Positions 31,057 through 40,965 of a stretch of DNA of 64,000 nt are shown here, one piece after another. This DNA comes from CAVTPU01 sp963736695 (GTDB lineage Bacteria > Actinomycetota > Actinomycetes > Mycobacteriales > Micromonosporaceae). The stretch lies in the NCBI GenBank assembly GCA_963736695.1, contig CAVTPU010000004.1, forward strand, positions 992,001-1,056,000, in the 5' to 3' direction. Positions within the stretch are counted from its first letter, which is position 1; each line of letters starts with the position of its first letter. The notes beneath the pieces are model-generated. The model was not told where the DNA came from and ran no database searches. It saw nothing but the letters and a program-made list of their open reading frames with translations. The position numbers and the translations under genes are program-made.

Positions 31057-34000
31057 TTAGGGTTTGTACGTTTGACATATTGATGTCGATGTCGTCAAGC
31101 CAGGTAGTGGCCTTCGCTCTTCAGCCGTAAACTCGCGGTAGCCAATGACGCGACACAATTCGTCCATCCAGGTAGATGGATCGAGCTTGAGTGGCCGTCC
31201 GATACCATTCGAATCAACCAGAATCACGGCTTTACCGTCTTCCGTGATGGCCTCGAAAGAGTATGGACTCTGCAGCTTGCTTCCATCTGGATGCCCGAAT
31301 TCGTATGAGTCAATGTAGCCAGGTTTACCTATTTGATAAATTCGAATAGCATTGTTGCTTCCGACTAGGAACTGTCCGTCTTTACTTAGAAATTGACTGA
31401 CGAATCGCGTATGGGTGCCTCTTTCGTCTCCTCCAAGATTATAGGGAAGACGCTGTTCCATCCGTAGCGGATTTCGGCGCCACAACTCGACGATCCCAGA
31501 TCGGCGCAGTAGCACAAAGTAGCGGGAGCTGGCGTCGAAGGCGACACTAATCGCGTCGTCAGTGGTCTTAACAGAGTCAACCACTTTTCCTGACAACAGA
31601 TCCACAATGTAGATAGAGGGATCACCCCACACAACTACAGTGATCTTGTCTTTCGAGGGATACCTATCGACTATTATATGGGGAGGATTATTATCGGAGA
31701 GTTTCGAGTTCAGAACACTAGCGTCGAATCGGGCAAGCTGCTGGCCGGTTTGTGGATCCCACATCTGCACCTTGGTGCCCGAAACGGTTACCAGATGTCC
31801 CGATGCGTTGAAGAAGTACTCCAGTTCGCCCTTTGTGCTCGGATCGGAGGGCGCGGGCGTGCTGATTCGGACTCTCTCCCGCAGATTTGGGATATCGCGA
31901 ACGGACACCACGTTCGCGTCTTCTCTGTTGGCGACCAGACCCTGCTCATCGTCCACAGACAGGCTGTTGCCCTGCGGATCCCAGGCTGGCTGAGGTGGCT
32001 GAGAACGGGCCAGCACTCGGTTTGCATCATTCCAGGTCGGCCGTAGCATCAACGAGCCGTCGCGCAGCAGGCTGAGCGTTGCCGCACCGCCGGAGACGAG
32101 ACGCTGTCCCACTACATCAAAACTTTCGACGCTTCGTGGCACGGGTATGTACCTGATTTCAGCGATCCCCTGCCGAACAAGGTAGAGCGCGTCGCCGCTA
32201 GAAACCAGATCAGTGCTGAGACAAGACAAGCTTTCGCATGGAGCGTAGTCTAAAGATGTGACCTTTCTTCCTTCATCTAGATCGATGACTGCGTGACTGT
32301 GCAGGCCGTCGGACACAACAACTCGTCGCCCGCGTTGATCAGCTGCTTCGAGTCCCGCGCAGTATGGCATTCGAAATGACTTTCCGGCAGAAGAGCCGTC
32401 GGAGACGTTGTGCGCCTCGAGAACGGCCTTGCCGTCACTGGTGGGTCGGCAGGCCACAACCGTTGATCGGTCGCCCGAGACCAGGGTTGCGTGAGTGCCT
32501 GGCACTGGAAGCACGGCCCGAGCCCGCGCAGATGCCATGTCCACTGCCGTCAGACCACTCGTCGAACCCGTGTATCTCTCTGTCTTCACCAGAATTGTAC
32601 GGTTATCGCCACTTATCCATAAGTCGACAGTAGCGTCCGGCGGCATCGGAGCGGATCCGGCGAGAATTCCACGCTCAAGATCCCACCAGACTAGACGATT
32701 TGTTGTATGAGTGACGAGCAGCTTCCCATCCGCCGACATCGCGGCTGCGTTGCGAACATCCAGACCACTCCCGAGACTGTTGATCTTCGGTAACCGATGC
32801 ACCGTACCGACAATCTCTGCATCGTCTGGGTGCACCTCAAACCAACCGGCCTCGCCACTCTCAGTAACGAAGGCGGCGCGTCGGCCATCACCGGAGACAG
32901 CTGTGAACAAGACATAGCCGACAGAAAAGTTCTTGCTGCGCACCGCTCCGGACAAGGCGTGGACGAAAAGCGTGGTACGGCCTAACTTTGAGGCGGCGAA
33001 CACCACTTGCCCATCACGGCTATGCTGGAAAGTCGCGACCTGTCCGGTCAGGCCAGACAGCGCCCGTGCGGTATTGGTATACGCGAGGTACTCCCGCAGT
33101 AGCTGGTTACGAGCTTCCCTGGTAGGCGCGATCTGATAAGCGGACAACGCCATCATTGTCGACATCGCCGGATCGAACGCTGCTTCATCCTGCGACATCT
33201 GCGCCAAGGCACGGGAGTCTGCCAGCGTCTCAATCGCCTTGCTTTGCCGTTGCGCGTATAGAAAGAGCGAGATGAAGACCAACGTGACGGCGACAAGAGC
33301 CGCAAGCCCCGACTGTAGCGCCCGCCGTCTGCGAGTTCGGGAGCGATGATGGGTTCGACCGACCTCAAGGAACTCGCGTTCAGCCGCGCTCAAGTCCGTG
33401 CTGCGGGACTCCATCCACTTCCGGGCCACGTCAAGTTCGAACGAGGCGGGAAGAAGTTCCGGTATGCGCTCAGCGCGTATCCATCGATCTTGTTCGTGTC
33501 GTAGACTTTCCCGCCAGTCGAGAAAGGCGCGATCTGCGGCTACCTGTCGGGTGAGTCTGTCCCACCCGGCGATCAACGTTTCGTGGGTGAGTTCCACACT
33601 GGCGTGGCCGCCATTACTATTCTTGATTACCAACAGTCGCGTGGCTGCCAGACGCTGCGCGATACGCCATTCGTCATCGTCTAGCTCAGTGCGTGCGGCG
33701 ACGCGGCGCGTAGCGGCCGTAGCGCCAATCGGCACTCGAATTAGTTTGGTCAACAGACGTTGCCCGACGGGCTCGTCCTGTTCGGAGACATTTTCCGCCC
33801 ATGCGCGCTGCGCATAGTCACCCAACGCGCCAGCGACGCCACCAAGACGGTCGTAAGCCTGATGGGTCAACACGCCGTTCTGAATGCCACGCCACAGCAG
33901 GTCAAGGGTGAAACTCACCAACGGCAACGCGCCGGAGTCTGTGCCGGTGTCGGCCAGAATACGTTCGACCAGGTGGGTTTCGTATTGCACGCCGGGAATC

Positions 34001-35307
34001 TCGCTAATCGGTCTCTCGATGATTTCGCGCAACTGATCCCGACGCATCGGCTCAAGTGCATAGAGATGCCTACTGACCACCGGCCCCAGCCTGGGATGCG
34101 TCAAAGCTGGCTCCAGGAAGTCCGCCCGCAAGGTCGCTAGCACCCTGACTGCAGGGAATAGGTCACCGTCAAACACAATATTCGCGAAAGTCTCGATGTC
34201 ACCCGAAGTGCGATCCAGCAATTCTTCGAACTGGTCAATCACGATAAGAAGACGGTCACTTTGGTGGAGTCGCAGAACCCGAGGAACCACGTCATGAAGA
34301 CCCTGTCGGGTAAGCGTTTCAGCGAACGGTGCATTCTTGATCAGCTGATCCGTTTCCGACAAGTCGGGTTCCAGTAGCGGCAGCAAGGCGGCCGCTAGTG
34401 CGTGGACTGGGCTGGCGTGGTGCCCTGGTCGCAGTACGACGGCGCAATCGCCTGCGGCCCGTCGCCGTGGAATGACACCAGCCATGGCCAGCGACGACTT
34501 TCCGGTGCCAGATGGCCCGACGATCGTGGTCCACGGCTCGGTTTCTACCGCGTCGGCTACCCGATCGCTCTCGAAGTTACGGCCATGAAAGATCGAGGAC
34601 TCAGCGGCCACAAATGGTCGGAGGCCTCGAAACGGTGAAGGCGGCGACGCCAGGTCACGCAGTTGCGGCCACGCCAATTGCAGACCACTGGTGGGGATAA
34701 GGTAACTTACCGGGGTTTCGCCTGCTTCAGCGACAGCCATCATGCCGATGACCCCGGAGAGCTCGTCATCCCACACCGGTCCACCACTGAAGCCAGCGGA
34801 AACACGATACCCACTCGCTGCCAAGTCGGCCTGCACCCAACCATTTGCTTGACGTGCGCGCAGGACTCCGTGGTGCCACACCCCGCCCGGCCGTCCCGCG
34901 GGAAAGCCAAAAGCCCGAGCAGGGTGGCCCCACACGTCGGGAGCGTTCACCAGCCGCACAGGTAGCGCGCCAGGCAGAGTTGCTTCGAGTCGCAGAACCG
35001 CGACGTCCCCGGCACCCGAAGGGTGCGGTGCGATCCACTGCTCGACGCGGGCGAGGACGGTTCGACTCTCGTGATGAGACTCGGCTAGAGGCAGGTCGAC
35101 GCTGACCCGATCGGTGGGGGCAGGGCGGACATTTTCGGCAAGTCCAAGCGCGGTTGAAACAACATGCGCACAGGTCAATGCCCGTTGGGCATCAACGAGA
35201 AAACCAACACCGATAGTGGTCCCTGCACCAGTCACAATTCGCACGACAGCACGATTCAACGATGCAGGGCCGGTTTCATCACCAGCGAAGTCAAACAGTG
35301 CGGTCAC
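31057..35307 (-). CDS. Trypsin-like protease / STAND NTPase / WD40 conflict protein
   Basis: 1,416 residues from GTG 35307, inside GTGA with the Trypco1 stop. Residues 17-220 are a trypsin-like protease with His48 (TCAHVV), Asp101 (GDVAVL) and Ser174 (GFSGGPV). From about 226, PFRGLRPF and IFHGR open an nSTAND1-type NTPase with Walker A GPSGTGKS (264-271) and Walker B LLIVIDQFEELL. A helical arm follows, then a transmembrane-like segment (LAALVAVTLVFISLFLYAQ). The last ~650 residues are a WD40-type propeller. Protease-STAND-propeller proteins are predicted sensors that unleash protease activity on infection or stress (known from family surveys). GC looks lower than neighbouring genes, especially in the propeller, which suggests transfer. 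Confidence 0.88.
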   Translation of the reverse strand: MTALFDFAGDETGPASLNRAVVRIVTGAGTTIGVGFLVDAQRALTCAHVVSTALGLAENVRPAPTDRVSVDLPLAESHHESRTVLARVEQWIAPHPSGAGDVAVLRLEATLPGALPVRLVNAPDVWGHPARAFGFPAGRPGGVWHHGVLRARQANGWVQADLAASGYRVSAGFSGGPVWDDELSGVIGMMAVAEAGETPVSYLIPTSGLQLAWPQLRDLASPPSPFRGLRPFVAAESSIFHGRNFESDRVADAVETEPWTTIVGPSGTGKSSLAMAGVIPRRRAAGDCAVVLRPGHHASPVHALAAALLPLLEPDLSETDQLIKNAPFAETLTRQGLHDVVPRVLRLHQSDRLLIVIDQFEELLDRTSGDIETFANIVFDGDLFPAVRVLATLRADFLEPALTHPRLGPVVSRHLYALEPMRRDQLREIIERPISEIPGVQYETHLVERILADTGTDSGALPLVSFTLDLLWRGIQNGVLTHQAYDRLGGVAGALGDYAQRAWAENVSEQDEPVGQRLLTKLIRVPIGATAATRRVAARTELDDDEWRIAQRLAATRLLVIKNSNGGHASVELTHETLIAGWDRLTRQVAADRAFLDWRESLRHEQDRWIRAERIPELLPASFELDVARKWMESRSTDLSAAEREFLEVGRTHHRSRTRRRRALQSGLAALVAVTLVFISLFLYAQRQSKAIETLADSRALAQMSQDEAAFDPAMSTMMALSAYQIAPTREARNQLLREYLAYTNTARALSGLTGQVATFQHSRDGQVVFAASKLGRTTLFVHALSGAVRSKNFSVGYVLFTAVSGDGRRAAFVTESGEAGWFEVHPDDAEIVGTVHRLPKINSLGSGLDVRNAAAMSADGKLLVTHTTNRLVWWDLERGILAGSAPMPPDATVDLWISGDNRTILVKTERYTGSTSGLTAVDMASARARAVLPVPGTHATLVSGDRSTVVACRPTSDGKAVLEAHNVSDGSSAGKSFRMPYCAGLEAADQRGRRVVVSDGLHSHAVIDLDEGRKVTSLDYAPCESLSCLSTDLVSSGDALYLVRQGIAEIRYIPVPRSVESFDVVGQRLVSGGAATLSLLRDGSLMLRPTWNDANRVLARSQPPQPAWDPQGNSLSVDDEQGLVANREDANVVSVRDIPNLRERVRISTPAPSDPSTKGELEYFFNASGHLVTVSGTKVQMWDPQTGQQLARFDASVLNSKLSDNNPPHIIVDRYPSKDKITVVVWGDPSIYIVDLLSGKVVDSVKTTDDAISVAFDASSRYFVLLRRSGIVELWRRNPLRMEQRLPYNLGGDERGTHTRFVSQFLSKDGQFLVGSNNAIRIYQIGKPGYIDSYEFGHPDGSKLQSPYSFEAITEDGKAVILVDSNGIGRPLKLDPSTWMDELCRVIGYREFTAEERRPLPGLTTSTSICQTYKP

Positions 35308-35675
35308 GCCTCGGCTCCGTTTCGACTTAAACGCGACTCCCGGGCTAGGCCAGGTCGCCAAGCCAACGAGACCGTGAAGTTTGCCTGCGCCGTAGTGCTG
35401 GAAACGATCAACTCAGCCTCGGCGGACAACGACAGCCCGAATTCGACAGTGATCTCATCGGGGGGCTGAACCATGTCGGCGAAGCTCTGAACAAAGGTCT
35501 CCGCAATGGGGCGCACGTCAGCCAACATCTCAGTCAAAGTACGGGTAGCTTTTGCCACCACCTGGCCGGGACGGGAGACTTTGACTAGCCCGTCCGCGAC
35601 ATGTTTGACCTCTATTCTGACGATCTGCGCTGACTCGTCGCTGCCCGCAACGGGGAGCTCTATGAGGTACGACAT
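35304..35675 (-). CDS. Trypco1 / CU044_2847 family protein
   Basis: This 123-residue protein starts MSYLIELPVAGSDESAQIVR and contains TLTEMLADVRPIAETFVQSF, then PPDEITVEFGLSLSAEAELI, which matches the trypsin-co-occurring domain 1 group. Such proteins sit directly before trypsin-STAND genes and are thought to be their substrates or effectors. The stop shares four bases (GTGA) with the protease gene start, so the two are made together. No signal peptide or membrane helix is present. Confidence 0.8.
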   Translation of the reverse strand: MSYLIELPVAGSDESAQIVRIEVKHVADGLVKVSRPGQVVAKATRTLTEMLADVRPIAETFVQSFADMVQPPDEITVEFGLSLSAEAELIVSSTTAQANFTVSLAWRPGLARESRLSRNGAEA

Positions 35676-36035
35676 CTATCCCCTCCGATATGCGTTGAGC
35701 GATTCGCTCCTGCCGTCCGCATCTGTCATGCAGCTGTTCGGCGCACATTGATGCTAGCGCATCTAACAACATCAACAGTTGCGCTGGCCAACGCTTTCCA
35801 TGGAGGGCGATCAGCGACCTAACACTCAAGGTCACATTCGACACTGTCGCAGGCTGCGGTGGTGTCACCCAATCGACGCGTCGTTCAACTAAGATTAGTT
35901 GATCACGGCTTTTGATCTCTCAGTTTGCATTAATCGATGGCGGACCGACTGTGTCGGCGACGCTTACCGCATGCGTGGCCTCGTCTGATCGGCTGGTGCG
36001 ACATCGGCGGCGCTCGAACAGTATGCTCACCATCC
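35676..36035. other. 360-bp region, promoter side of the Trypco1 gene, no gene seen
   Basis: No credible reading frame. The region should contain the promoter of the protease operon, reading leftwards. AT-rich patches occur around 35760 and 35885-35930 (TAAGATTAGTTGATCACGG), but I see no clear promoter pair. Confidence 0.35.
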
Positions 36036-36160
36036 GTGACCGACGATATTGCTGCCCGACTGTCCGCGATCTCCGACTTGCTCGACGCGGACAATGTCGC
36101 TGCCGCCGTCAAAGAGCTGCGGCAGATCGCGGATCAAGCCCCGCTGGCCGAGGTCGTCGG
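36036..36160 (+). pseudogene. 5' fragment of an unknown gene cut by the duplication
   Basis: GTG 36036 opens a credible frame (TDDIAARLSAISDLLDADNV, KELRQIADQAPLAEVV) that is probably helical. It stops making sense at exactly 36161, where the copied segment begins. This is direct evidence that the duplicate landed inside an existing gene. Confidence 0.5.
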
Positions 36161-36678
36161 CGGTGCGGCTCGATGTCGCGCGGCCGTTGACCGTCGACAG
36201 TGGGCTCCTGTGCGCAGGCAGTGTCTTCGCCATGGCCGACCTCGCCCTCGCCGTCGTGTCGCAGTTTGCCGGGCCGTCACTGGCACGCCAGTGCACGCAG
36301 GTGCTGCTGCTCGACGAACATCCGTCACAGGCGCCCTATATGGCGTTGCGACACATGATGACGAACGAACCCGTGATCCGTTCGGCTGAGGCCTGGATCC
36401 GCGATCACCTCGCGGACGGGTTCTCGGTCGGTGAGCTCGCGCATGCGATCGGCACCAGTCCGCGCACGTTCGCGCGCAGGCTCGATGATGCCCTCGGGGT
36501 CAGCCCGTTGGCGTTCATCAACAACATTCGCCTCGAGTCGGCCGCCCACATGCTGGAGACGTCGGGACTGTCGCTTGCCGAAGTTGCCCGCCGCGTTGGA
36601 TACCGCGACGCTGGCACGCTTCGCCGCCTGGTTCGACGCGGATTGGGCCGCGTGCCGCGCGACCTGCGGCGCCGATAG
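36161..36678 (+). pseudogene. 3' fragment of GlxA/AraC-family regulator
   Basis: It encodes the last ~170 residues of the regulator at 45466-46437, from VRLDVARPLTVDSGLLCAGS through the AraC HTH (LADGFSVGELAHAIG, LAEVARRVGYRDAGTLRRLV). The DJ-1/PfpI-like ligand domain is missing. A frame opening at 36049 runs through it but starts in unrelated sequence. If made, it would be a bare DNA-binding domain. Confidence 0.8.
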
Positions 36679-37137
36679 TCAGCACTTCCCGGCTCAGGCG
36701 TTACTGGCGTTGTCCAGCAGAACCTCCGGTTGGATCACTCGTACCCTGAAAGAGCGTGGCGGTTATTGTGTCAACCTAGGCACGCTATGGAGTGCACGAC
36801 GGACACGATGTCTTCCACAATCCCAGTGGATTCCGGGTCGGCGAACGACGTCACGGACGAGTCGCGTAACCGTCGAGTGTCGTGGCCCCGCACCAATCGA
36901 GGCGAATAGCCCTGTTCGGAATGACTCGTTGGCCGAGCTGCCCGACTTGGTGCGCAGGCCGAGTGGGGCCGCATAACCCAGGGCGACCACCGCACTCACC
37001 GGTTCCCTCTCGATGGGGCAGTCCGGCGTGGAACCGCAGCGACCGGACCGTCTTCTCACCCAGAATCGGGCGAGAACGCTCGATCAGCTCGGCGAGTTCG
37101 GCCGCGCGATCGCGCGACGGCCCGCGATAGGTCGAGG
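36161..37137. repeat. 977-bp segmental duplication, left copy
   Basis: Nearly identical, base for base, to 45920-46896 (constant offset 9759) with only a handful of substitutions (for example 36204 G/A). It carries the 3' part of a GlxA-type regulator gene, the spacer, and the 3' end of the HEAT-repeat gene. After 37137 a further ~215 bp match 47094-47310 at lower identity, so the left copy also has an internal deletion. No transposase or terminal inverted repeat flanks it. Confidence 0.9.
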
Positions 37138-37360
37138 ACGCCGGCCTCGTGTCGCAGAGCCCGCCACTACCTGGCGCGATCACGGCACCAGACTCGTCAC
37201 GCAGCAACGGCACCAGTTCGGCCGGCCGGGCCACGCCGAGACGACGCAATGCTCGGACCGCTTCGACCCGGACACGCGCATGTGGATGCGCCAGTCATCG
37301 CCGCAGCAGGTCGGTATCCTCGGCGCTGCCCGTCTCGCCCAGCCCGCTCACGACCCCTAC
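36851..37360 (-). pseudogene. 3' remnant of HEAT-repeat gene
   Basis: It matches the C-terminal end of the protein at 46610-48253 (RPAELVPLLRDESGAV and RDRAAELAELIERSRPILGE). About 190 bp between these parts are deleted, joining at 37137. There is no start region. Confidence 0.75.
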
Positions 37361-37487
37361 AGCGCGTCTCTGTGATCACGATCGGCATGTCGGCAACCGT
37401 GCCGACCCTCAATGCCAACCGCCAGCACAGCACGCTGACCTGCACAAATGCCCTACTGAACGGCATCGATCCCACGTCCTCGACATC

Positions 37488-37512
37488 ATCGCATGATCAT
37501 CGATCATGCGAT
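37488..37512. promoter_or_regulatory. 11-bp inverted repeat ahead of the metalloprotease-like gene
   Basis: ATCGCATGATC and GATCATGCGAT are perfect reverse complements separated by ATC, and GATCATG recurs just after (37513-37519). It lies about 100 bp upstream of ATG 37616 in an AT-richer stretch. The size and symmetry fit a dimeric repressor site. No regulator gene is adjacent except the copied AraC fragment. Confidence 0.5.
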
Positions 37513-37615
37513 GATCATGGGGGTCGTCCCTAGCCATGAGGGTGATCCGATCATTCAGAAACATCACTATAGTCGACGATGACTGTTGATCGACTCATAG
37601 AGTGGCAGGGGATAA

Positions 37616-39022
37616 ATGACGGGAAGGCAGCCGAGTGAGGCCAGAAAACAGTATGAAATGAATCGCTACTATCGCAGGGTGGACTTAGAAGAATTCATCG
37701 ACAAAATGCGACATATTTCTAACCTTGAAGCAGCGGAATACGCTACATCCCTGCTAGCTTTCTTCGACGCTATAGGAGGCGACCCTGTCGAACAAGCTCT
37801 ACTACTAGCCCGGACCGCAATTGTTGATGCGATGGTTGACCTCGGCGAGAGTCAATCTAAGCTAAATTCAATTGAAATCGTCGTTCTGCAGATCAGCAAC
37901 CTCACAGCAAGCAGCACGTCATACAACGACAACTCGGCTCTAATTCGTATTTCGGATACACTGCTGGCGGTCGTCGACATGTACTCTCGCCACTTGACAC
38001 GGGGTCTGATCAAGGAGAGTTTCGTCCAGTCTATCCGAGCCATTCTGCGGAGATTCCGAACGGGAGAGGTCGATTTGGATGTCGAGCTACTAGCCCTGTC
38101 GTTGCGGTACAACATGATCCATCAACGAACACTAAATATGGCTGCTACTCCGCTACTAAAACTTGCGACCATGCGACAGTGGCACTCCGACTTATTTTTG
38201 TCACACTGTCTCCGATTCATCGTGGCACACGAAATAGCCCACCACTTGTTGGACGCCGCCGCGAAGGATCGCGCATTCATGACGGCTTCGGGAGTTGCCT
38301 CATGCACTGGCGATCAGTTGCTAGAGATTCAGGCAGACGAACTAGCTTTGAGGTCCGTCTTTCATGCCCAAAAGATGGAGCGAAGTGGCCATGTGTTGCA
38401 TGTCGCGCTCGGTGTCCTCGTTGCAATAATGGTTCTGGAATGCGCGGAATCGTCACTGTTCATCAACAGGGGCAGGACACACCCACCGGCAAGACTTCGT
38501 GCCGAGTTACTACTCAACCTACTACCGTTGCGAGTTTCACCATCAGTTCAGATGTTTAGCGCTCCCCTCTTACGCGCTACATCGAAGGCAAGTAATTTCG
38601 TCCTGGGAAAGGCGCCGCAGATGCCCTGGAATCGCCTCAGGAACGACTCTGATATTGTGAGATTTCCATACAGCCAACTGTCTTTCGGGTCGATACTGCG
38701 GTGGGAAGAAATTCAAACCTCCGACAGCGACGCACTGGCTCATCGGGTCCTCTTAGCTGCTCCAACAAGTGGCCCTATCTCGGTGGGGTTATCAGAGTTG
38801 CGGAACCAGCGCCTACCGGAGGCTTTGGTGACTTGGGGTGCTTCTCAGACTGCATCCAGATCCGCTATGGATCGAACAATCCCATTAACATTTTACGGTC
38901 TTCGAAATATCATATATTCTAGTCCGCATCTTGCCAATTTTGACGATTCGAAGCGGACCTTTCTCGCCAATAGCATGAGTGCCCTTGTAGAAAACGAGCT
39001 AGGAAAGGCAGTCGAGACATGA
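37616..39022 (+). CDS. Zinc-metalloprotease-like protein, function unknown
   Basis: 468 residues; start ATG 37616 with AGGGG upstream. HEIAHH at residues 205-210 is an HExxH zinc site, and EIQADELALR about 30 residues later supplies a third ligand (ExxAD), as in M48/M78-like proteases. A hydrophobic stretch (VLHVALGVLVAIMVLECA) follows. The first 190 residues are helical with no known domain. The base composition is clearly poorer in GC than surrounding genes (TTA, ATA and CTA codons are frequent), which suggests recent transfer. The next gene overlaps its stop as ATGA, forming a two-gene cassette. A toxin or defence effector is possible but unproven. Confidence 0.65.
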   Translation: MTGRQPSEARKQYEMNRYYRRVDLEEFIDKMRHISNLEAAEYATSLLAFFDAIGGDPVEQALLLARTAIVDAMVDLGESQSKLNSIEIVVLQISNLTASSTSYNDNSALIRISDTLLAVVDMYSRHLTRGLIKESFVQSIRAILRRFRTGEVDLDVELLALSLRYNMIHQRTLNMAATPLLKLATMRQWHSDLFLSHCLRFIVAHEIAHHLLDAAAKDRAFMTASGVASCTGDQLLEIQADELALRSVFHAQKMERSGHVLHVALGVLVAIMVLECAESSLFINRGRTHPPARLRAELLLNLLPLRVSPSVQMFSAPLLRATSKASNFVLGKAPQMPWNRLRNDSDIVRFPYSQLSFGSILRWEEIQTSDSDALAHRVLLAAPTSGPISVGLSELRNQRLPEALVTWGASQTASRSAMDRTIPLTFYGLRNIIYSSPHLANFDDSKRTFLANSMSALVENELGKAVET

Positions 39023-39381
39023 GCCTCAGCGACGTCGCTTCATATCTTGAGATGACAGAAGATGAGTTGTTCACGATCCTCGGACTTGAGCTGCTCGGCA
39101 CAGGTCTAGGTGTCTCGCCAGATGATCGTTCAGAGGCTAGGGACTACGGCCGCAGATGGTTTTCGAATCGCTACTCCCAACTTCGGAGATCCATCTGCCT
39201 CCATCCGAAGGCCAAGACATTTTCAAGTGGTTCTGCCTCCGATCACGTGGTGGATGCAGCTGCCATATATGAACTCGTAGTCGACCTCCCTGAGGATCCC
39301 ATAAAGGCAGCTGTCATAGCCGTACTAGTGGCGCGGATCGGTCTCGGGACCTTTTGCGCAGGCGTTTCAGGAGCGAGCTGA
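39019..39381 (+). CDS. Small partner protein of the metalloprotease cassette
   Basis: 120 residues, beginning MSLSDVASYLEMTEDELFTI, coupled by ATGA to the metalloprotease-like gene. The C-terminal third is hydrophobic (PIKAAVIAVLVARIGLGTFC) and could be a membrane segment or a buried helix. I recognise no family. It shares the low GC of its partner. A regulator, inhibitor or immunity role is plausible from the arrangement only. Confidence 0.55.
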   Translation: MSLSDVASYLEMTEDELFTILGLELLGTGLGVSPDDRSEARDYGRRWFSNRYSQLRRSICLHPKAKTFSSGSASDHVVDAAAIYELVVDLPEDPIKAAVIAVLVARIGLGTFCAGVSGAS

Positions 39382-39474
39382 CTCAGGCGACCATACATCA
39401 GACCGGCGATTGCGGCCCTCTCTGGCGCCAGCTCGAAAACCAAGCGTCAACCCCCACACTCCGACGCAGGCGGG

Positions 39475-39903
39475 CTATTCCGATTGCGGGTGGGGACCAT
39501 ACTTCGCAATGAGTTCCGCCTCATCCTCCGGATAGAGTCTGAGGTTATTCGATGCAAATATTCTGGTCTTAGACTCGTCATAGACCTTAACGACCATTCC
39601 TTCGAGCGGGTTGATCTTGCTCTGCCAAATCAATCGGACAGCCTCGTCAACGAGCGCCTCCGAGCCACTTTCACTCGAGGCCTTGAATGTCACGTATGCA
39701 TCCCCCGGAAGATTGAGGCTATTCTCATATTCCACGTCGACCTCAACCACATTCGGAAGCTTCGCGAGCTCACCCTCAATAGCCACCAAAATCGCCTCGA
39801 TCTCCGGAGTCGTACCAAAACTGCATCCGGCGAGACTCGACACAGCGATGACGGCCACCAACGCCACGGAAGCCACCCGCCCTGAAGCTCTGACCATGCG
39901 CAT
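39475..39903 (-). CDS. Putative lipoprotein
   Basis: 142 residues with a signal peptide (VASVALVAVIAVSSLAGC) ending in a lipobox LAGC, so it should be anchored outside the membrane. The mature part is a small alpha/beta domain (LPNVVEVDVEYENSLNLPGD, SKTRIFASNNLRLYPEDEAE). It is 3 bp downstream of the hydrolase gene on the same strand and is the last gene of the ESX-like row. It may be immunity for, or processing of, the hydrolase (inference). Confidence 0.7.
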   Translation of the reverse strand: MRMVRASGRVASVALVAVIAVSSLAGCSFGTTPEIEAILVAIEGELAKLPNVVEVDVEYENSLNLPGDAYVTFKASSESGSEALVDEAVRLIWQSKINPLEGMVVKVYDESKTRIFASNNLRLYPEDEAELIAKYGPHPQSE

Positions 39904-39906
39904 ATC

Positions 39907-40965
39907 TCACTCAAACTTTCTGGAGAGACCATAGAATTTGGTTGACATTGTCGAGTTGCTGTCGCCGATGAACTGGTATGCGCTGTCGCGAAACGACGTC
40001 ACGGACGCGTCAGATGAACCGTCAAGCGCGGTGGCGATCGGCAGGTAAGAAAGCTTAATTCCGTGATTATTTCCCAACGTTCCATGCTGGTCATCGACGG
40101 TGACGGTCGTCCAGTTGGCCCGGTCCGGATTGTCGGCGGCGTCGAGGTGCGGCACGATGTCGTGCGCGTTCTCCAACGCCAGCACCTGCACGTGGTCGGG
40201 CACGTCGGTGCGACCGATCGGCGACGCTGCCGTGACGACGTGGGTCACGTTGAAGTCGAACCCGCCGTTCGCGGAGTCATGCGCGGCCTGAGCGGCCACG
40301 ATGCCTCCCTGGCTGTGTCCGACAAGCATGACCGGATCTGTCGAGCTGGCACCCGCACGCCGCAAAGCCTCCGCGATGGCGTGCTCCCGCGAGGTGACCT
40401 CACCACCCATCGCGTGGATATTCGTCCCCAGATCGTTGAGATTGTCCTCGTGCGGGAACGGCGGATCCCATACCTTCGTGCCCGGAATATCAACCACATA
40501 TGCGGTCGAACCATCGGCATGGGTGATGATCCGAACATCGATCCGATCAGGACCCGACGCCTTAACCTCCCCGTTAAGTTGATTCAACCCGGCGATGAGA
40601 TCACCGAAACCGTGCGGCGGATTCACCATCGTTGGATCATTGGCATCTGCGGGCATCTCGGTGACCTCGGGTACACCGTCGGGATATGCCAGACCGAGCA
40701 GCCTGGCGGCCTCCGGAACGCTCGCCGGATTGGGATCGCCGGGCAGTGCAGTGAGCAACCCCGGAGACATACCGATGAGGTTGTCGACAATGCCCGGATG
40801 CTCGGTGAGAATCTCCTCCCAGTCAAGGGTCGCCCCCACCCCGATTGCCGCCAGACCGACCGGGTGGGCCGCCAAAGCAACCAGAACCGGAGCGAGAATC
40901 GGCAGAGCCAACCCACCTTCCCAACCCCACAACCAACGAACATGGTCAACGAGGTCCCGATTCAA
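39907..40965 (-). CDS. Alpha/beta hydrolase (lipase-like) of ESX-like gene row
   Basis: 352 residues with the nucleophile elbow VGHSQGG and a late DIVPHLDAADNPD plus HGTLGNNHG, consistent with the Asp and His of a lipase/PGAP1-like triad. The N-terminal ~130 residues are hydrophobic (LPILAPVLVALAAHPVGLAA) and have no known domain. The start overlaps the stop of the small upstream protein by 4 bp. Position behind WXG100-like genes suggests a secreted enzyme or toxin. Confidence 0.75.
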   Translation of the reverse strand: MNRDLVDHVRWLWGWEGGLALPILAPVLVALAAHPVGLAAIGVGATLDWEEILTEHPGIVDNLIGMSPGLLTALPGDPNPASVPEAARLLGLAYPDGVPEVTEMPADANDPTMVNPPHGFGDLIAGLNQLNGEVKASGPDRIDVRIITHADGSTAYVVDIPGTKVWDPPFPHEDNLNDLGTNIHAMGGEVTSREHAIAEALRRAGASSTDPVMLVGHSQGGIVAAQAAHDSANGGFDFNVTHVVTAASPIGRTDVPDHVQVLALENAHDIVPHLDAADNPDRANWTTVTVDDQHGTLGNNHGIKLSYLPIATALDGSSDASVTSFRDSAYQFIGDSNSTMSTKFYGLSRKFE

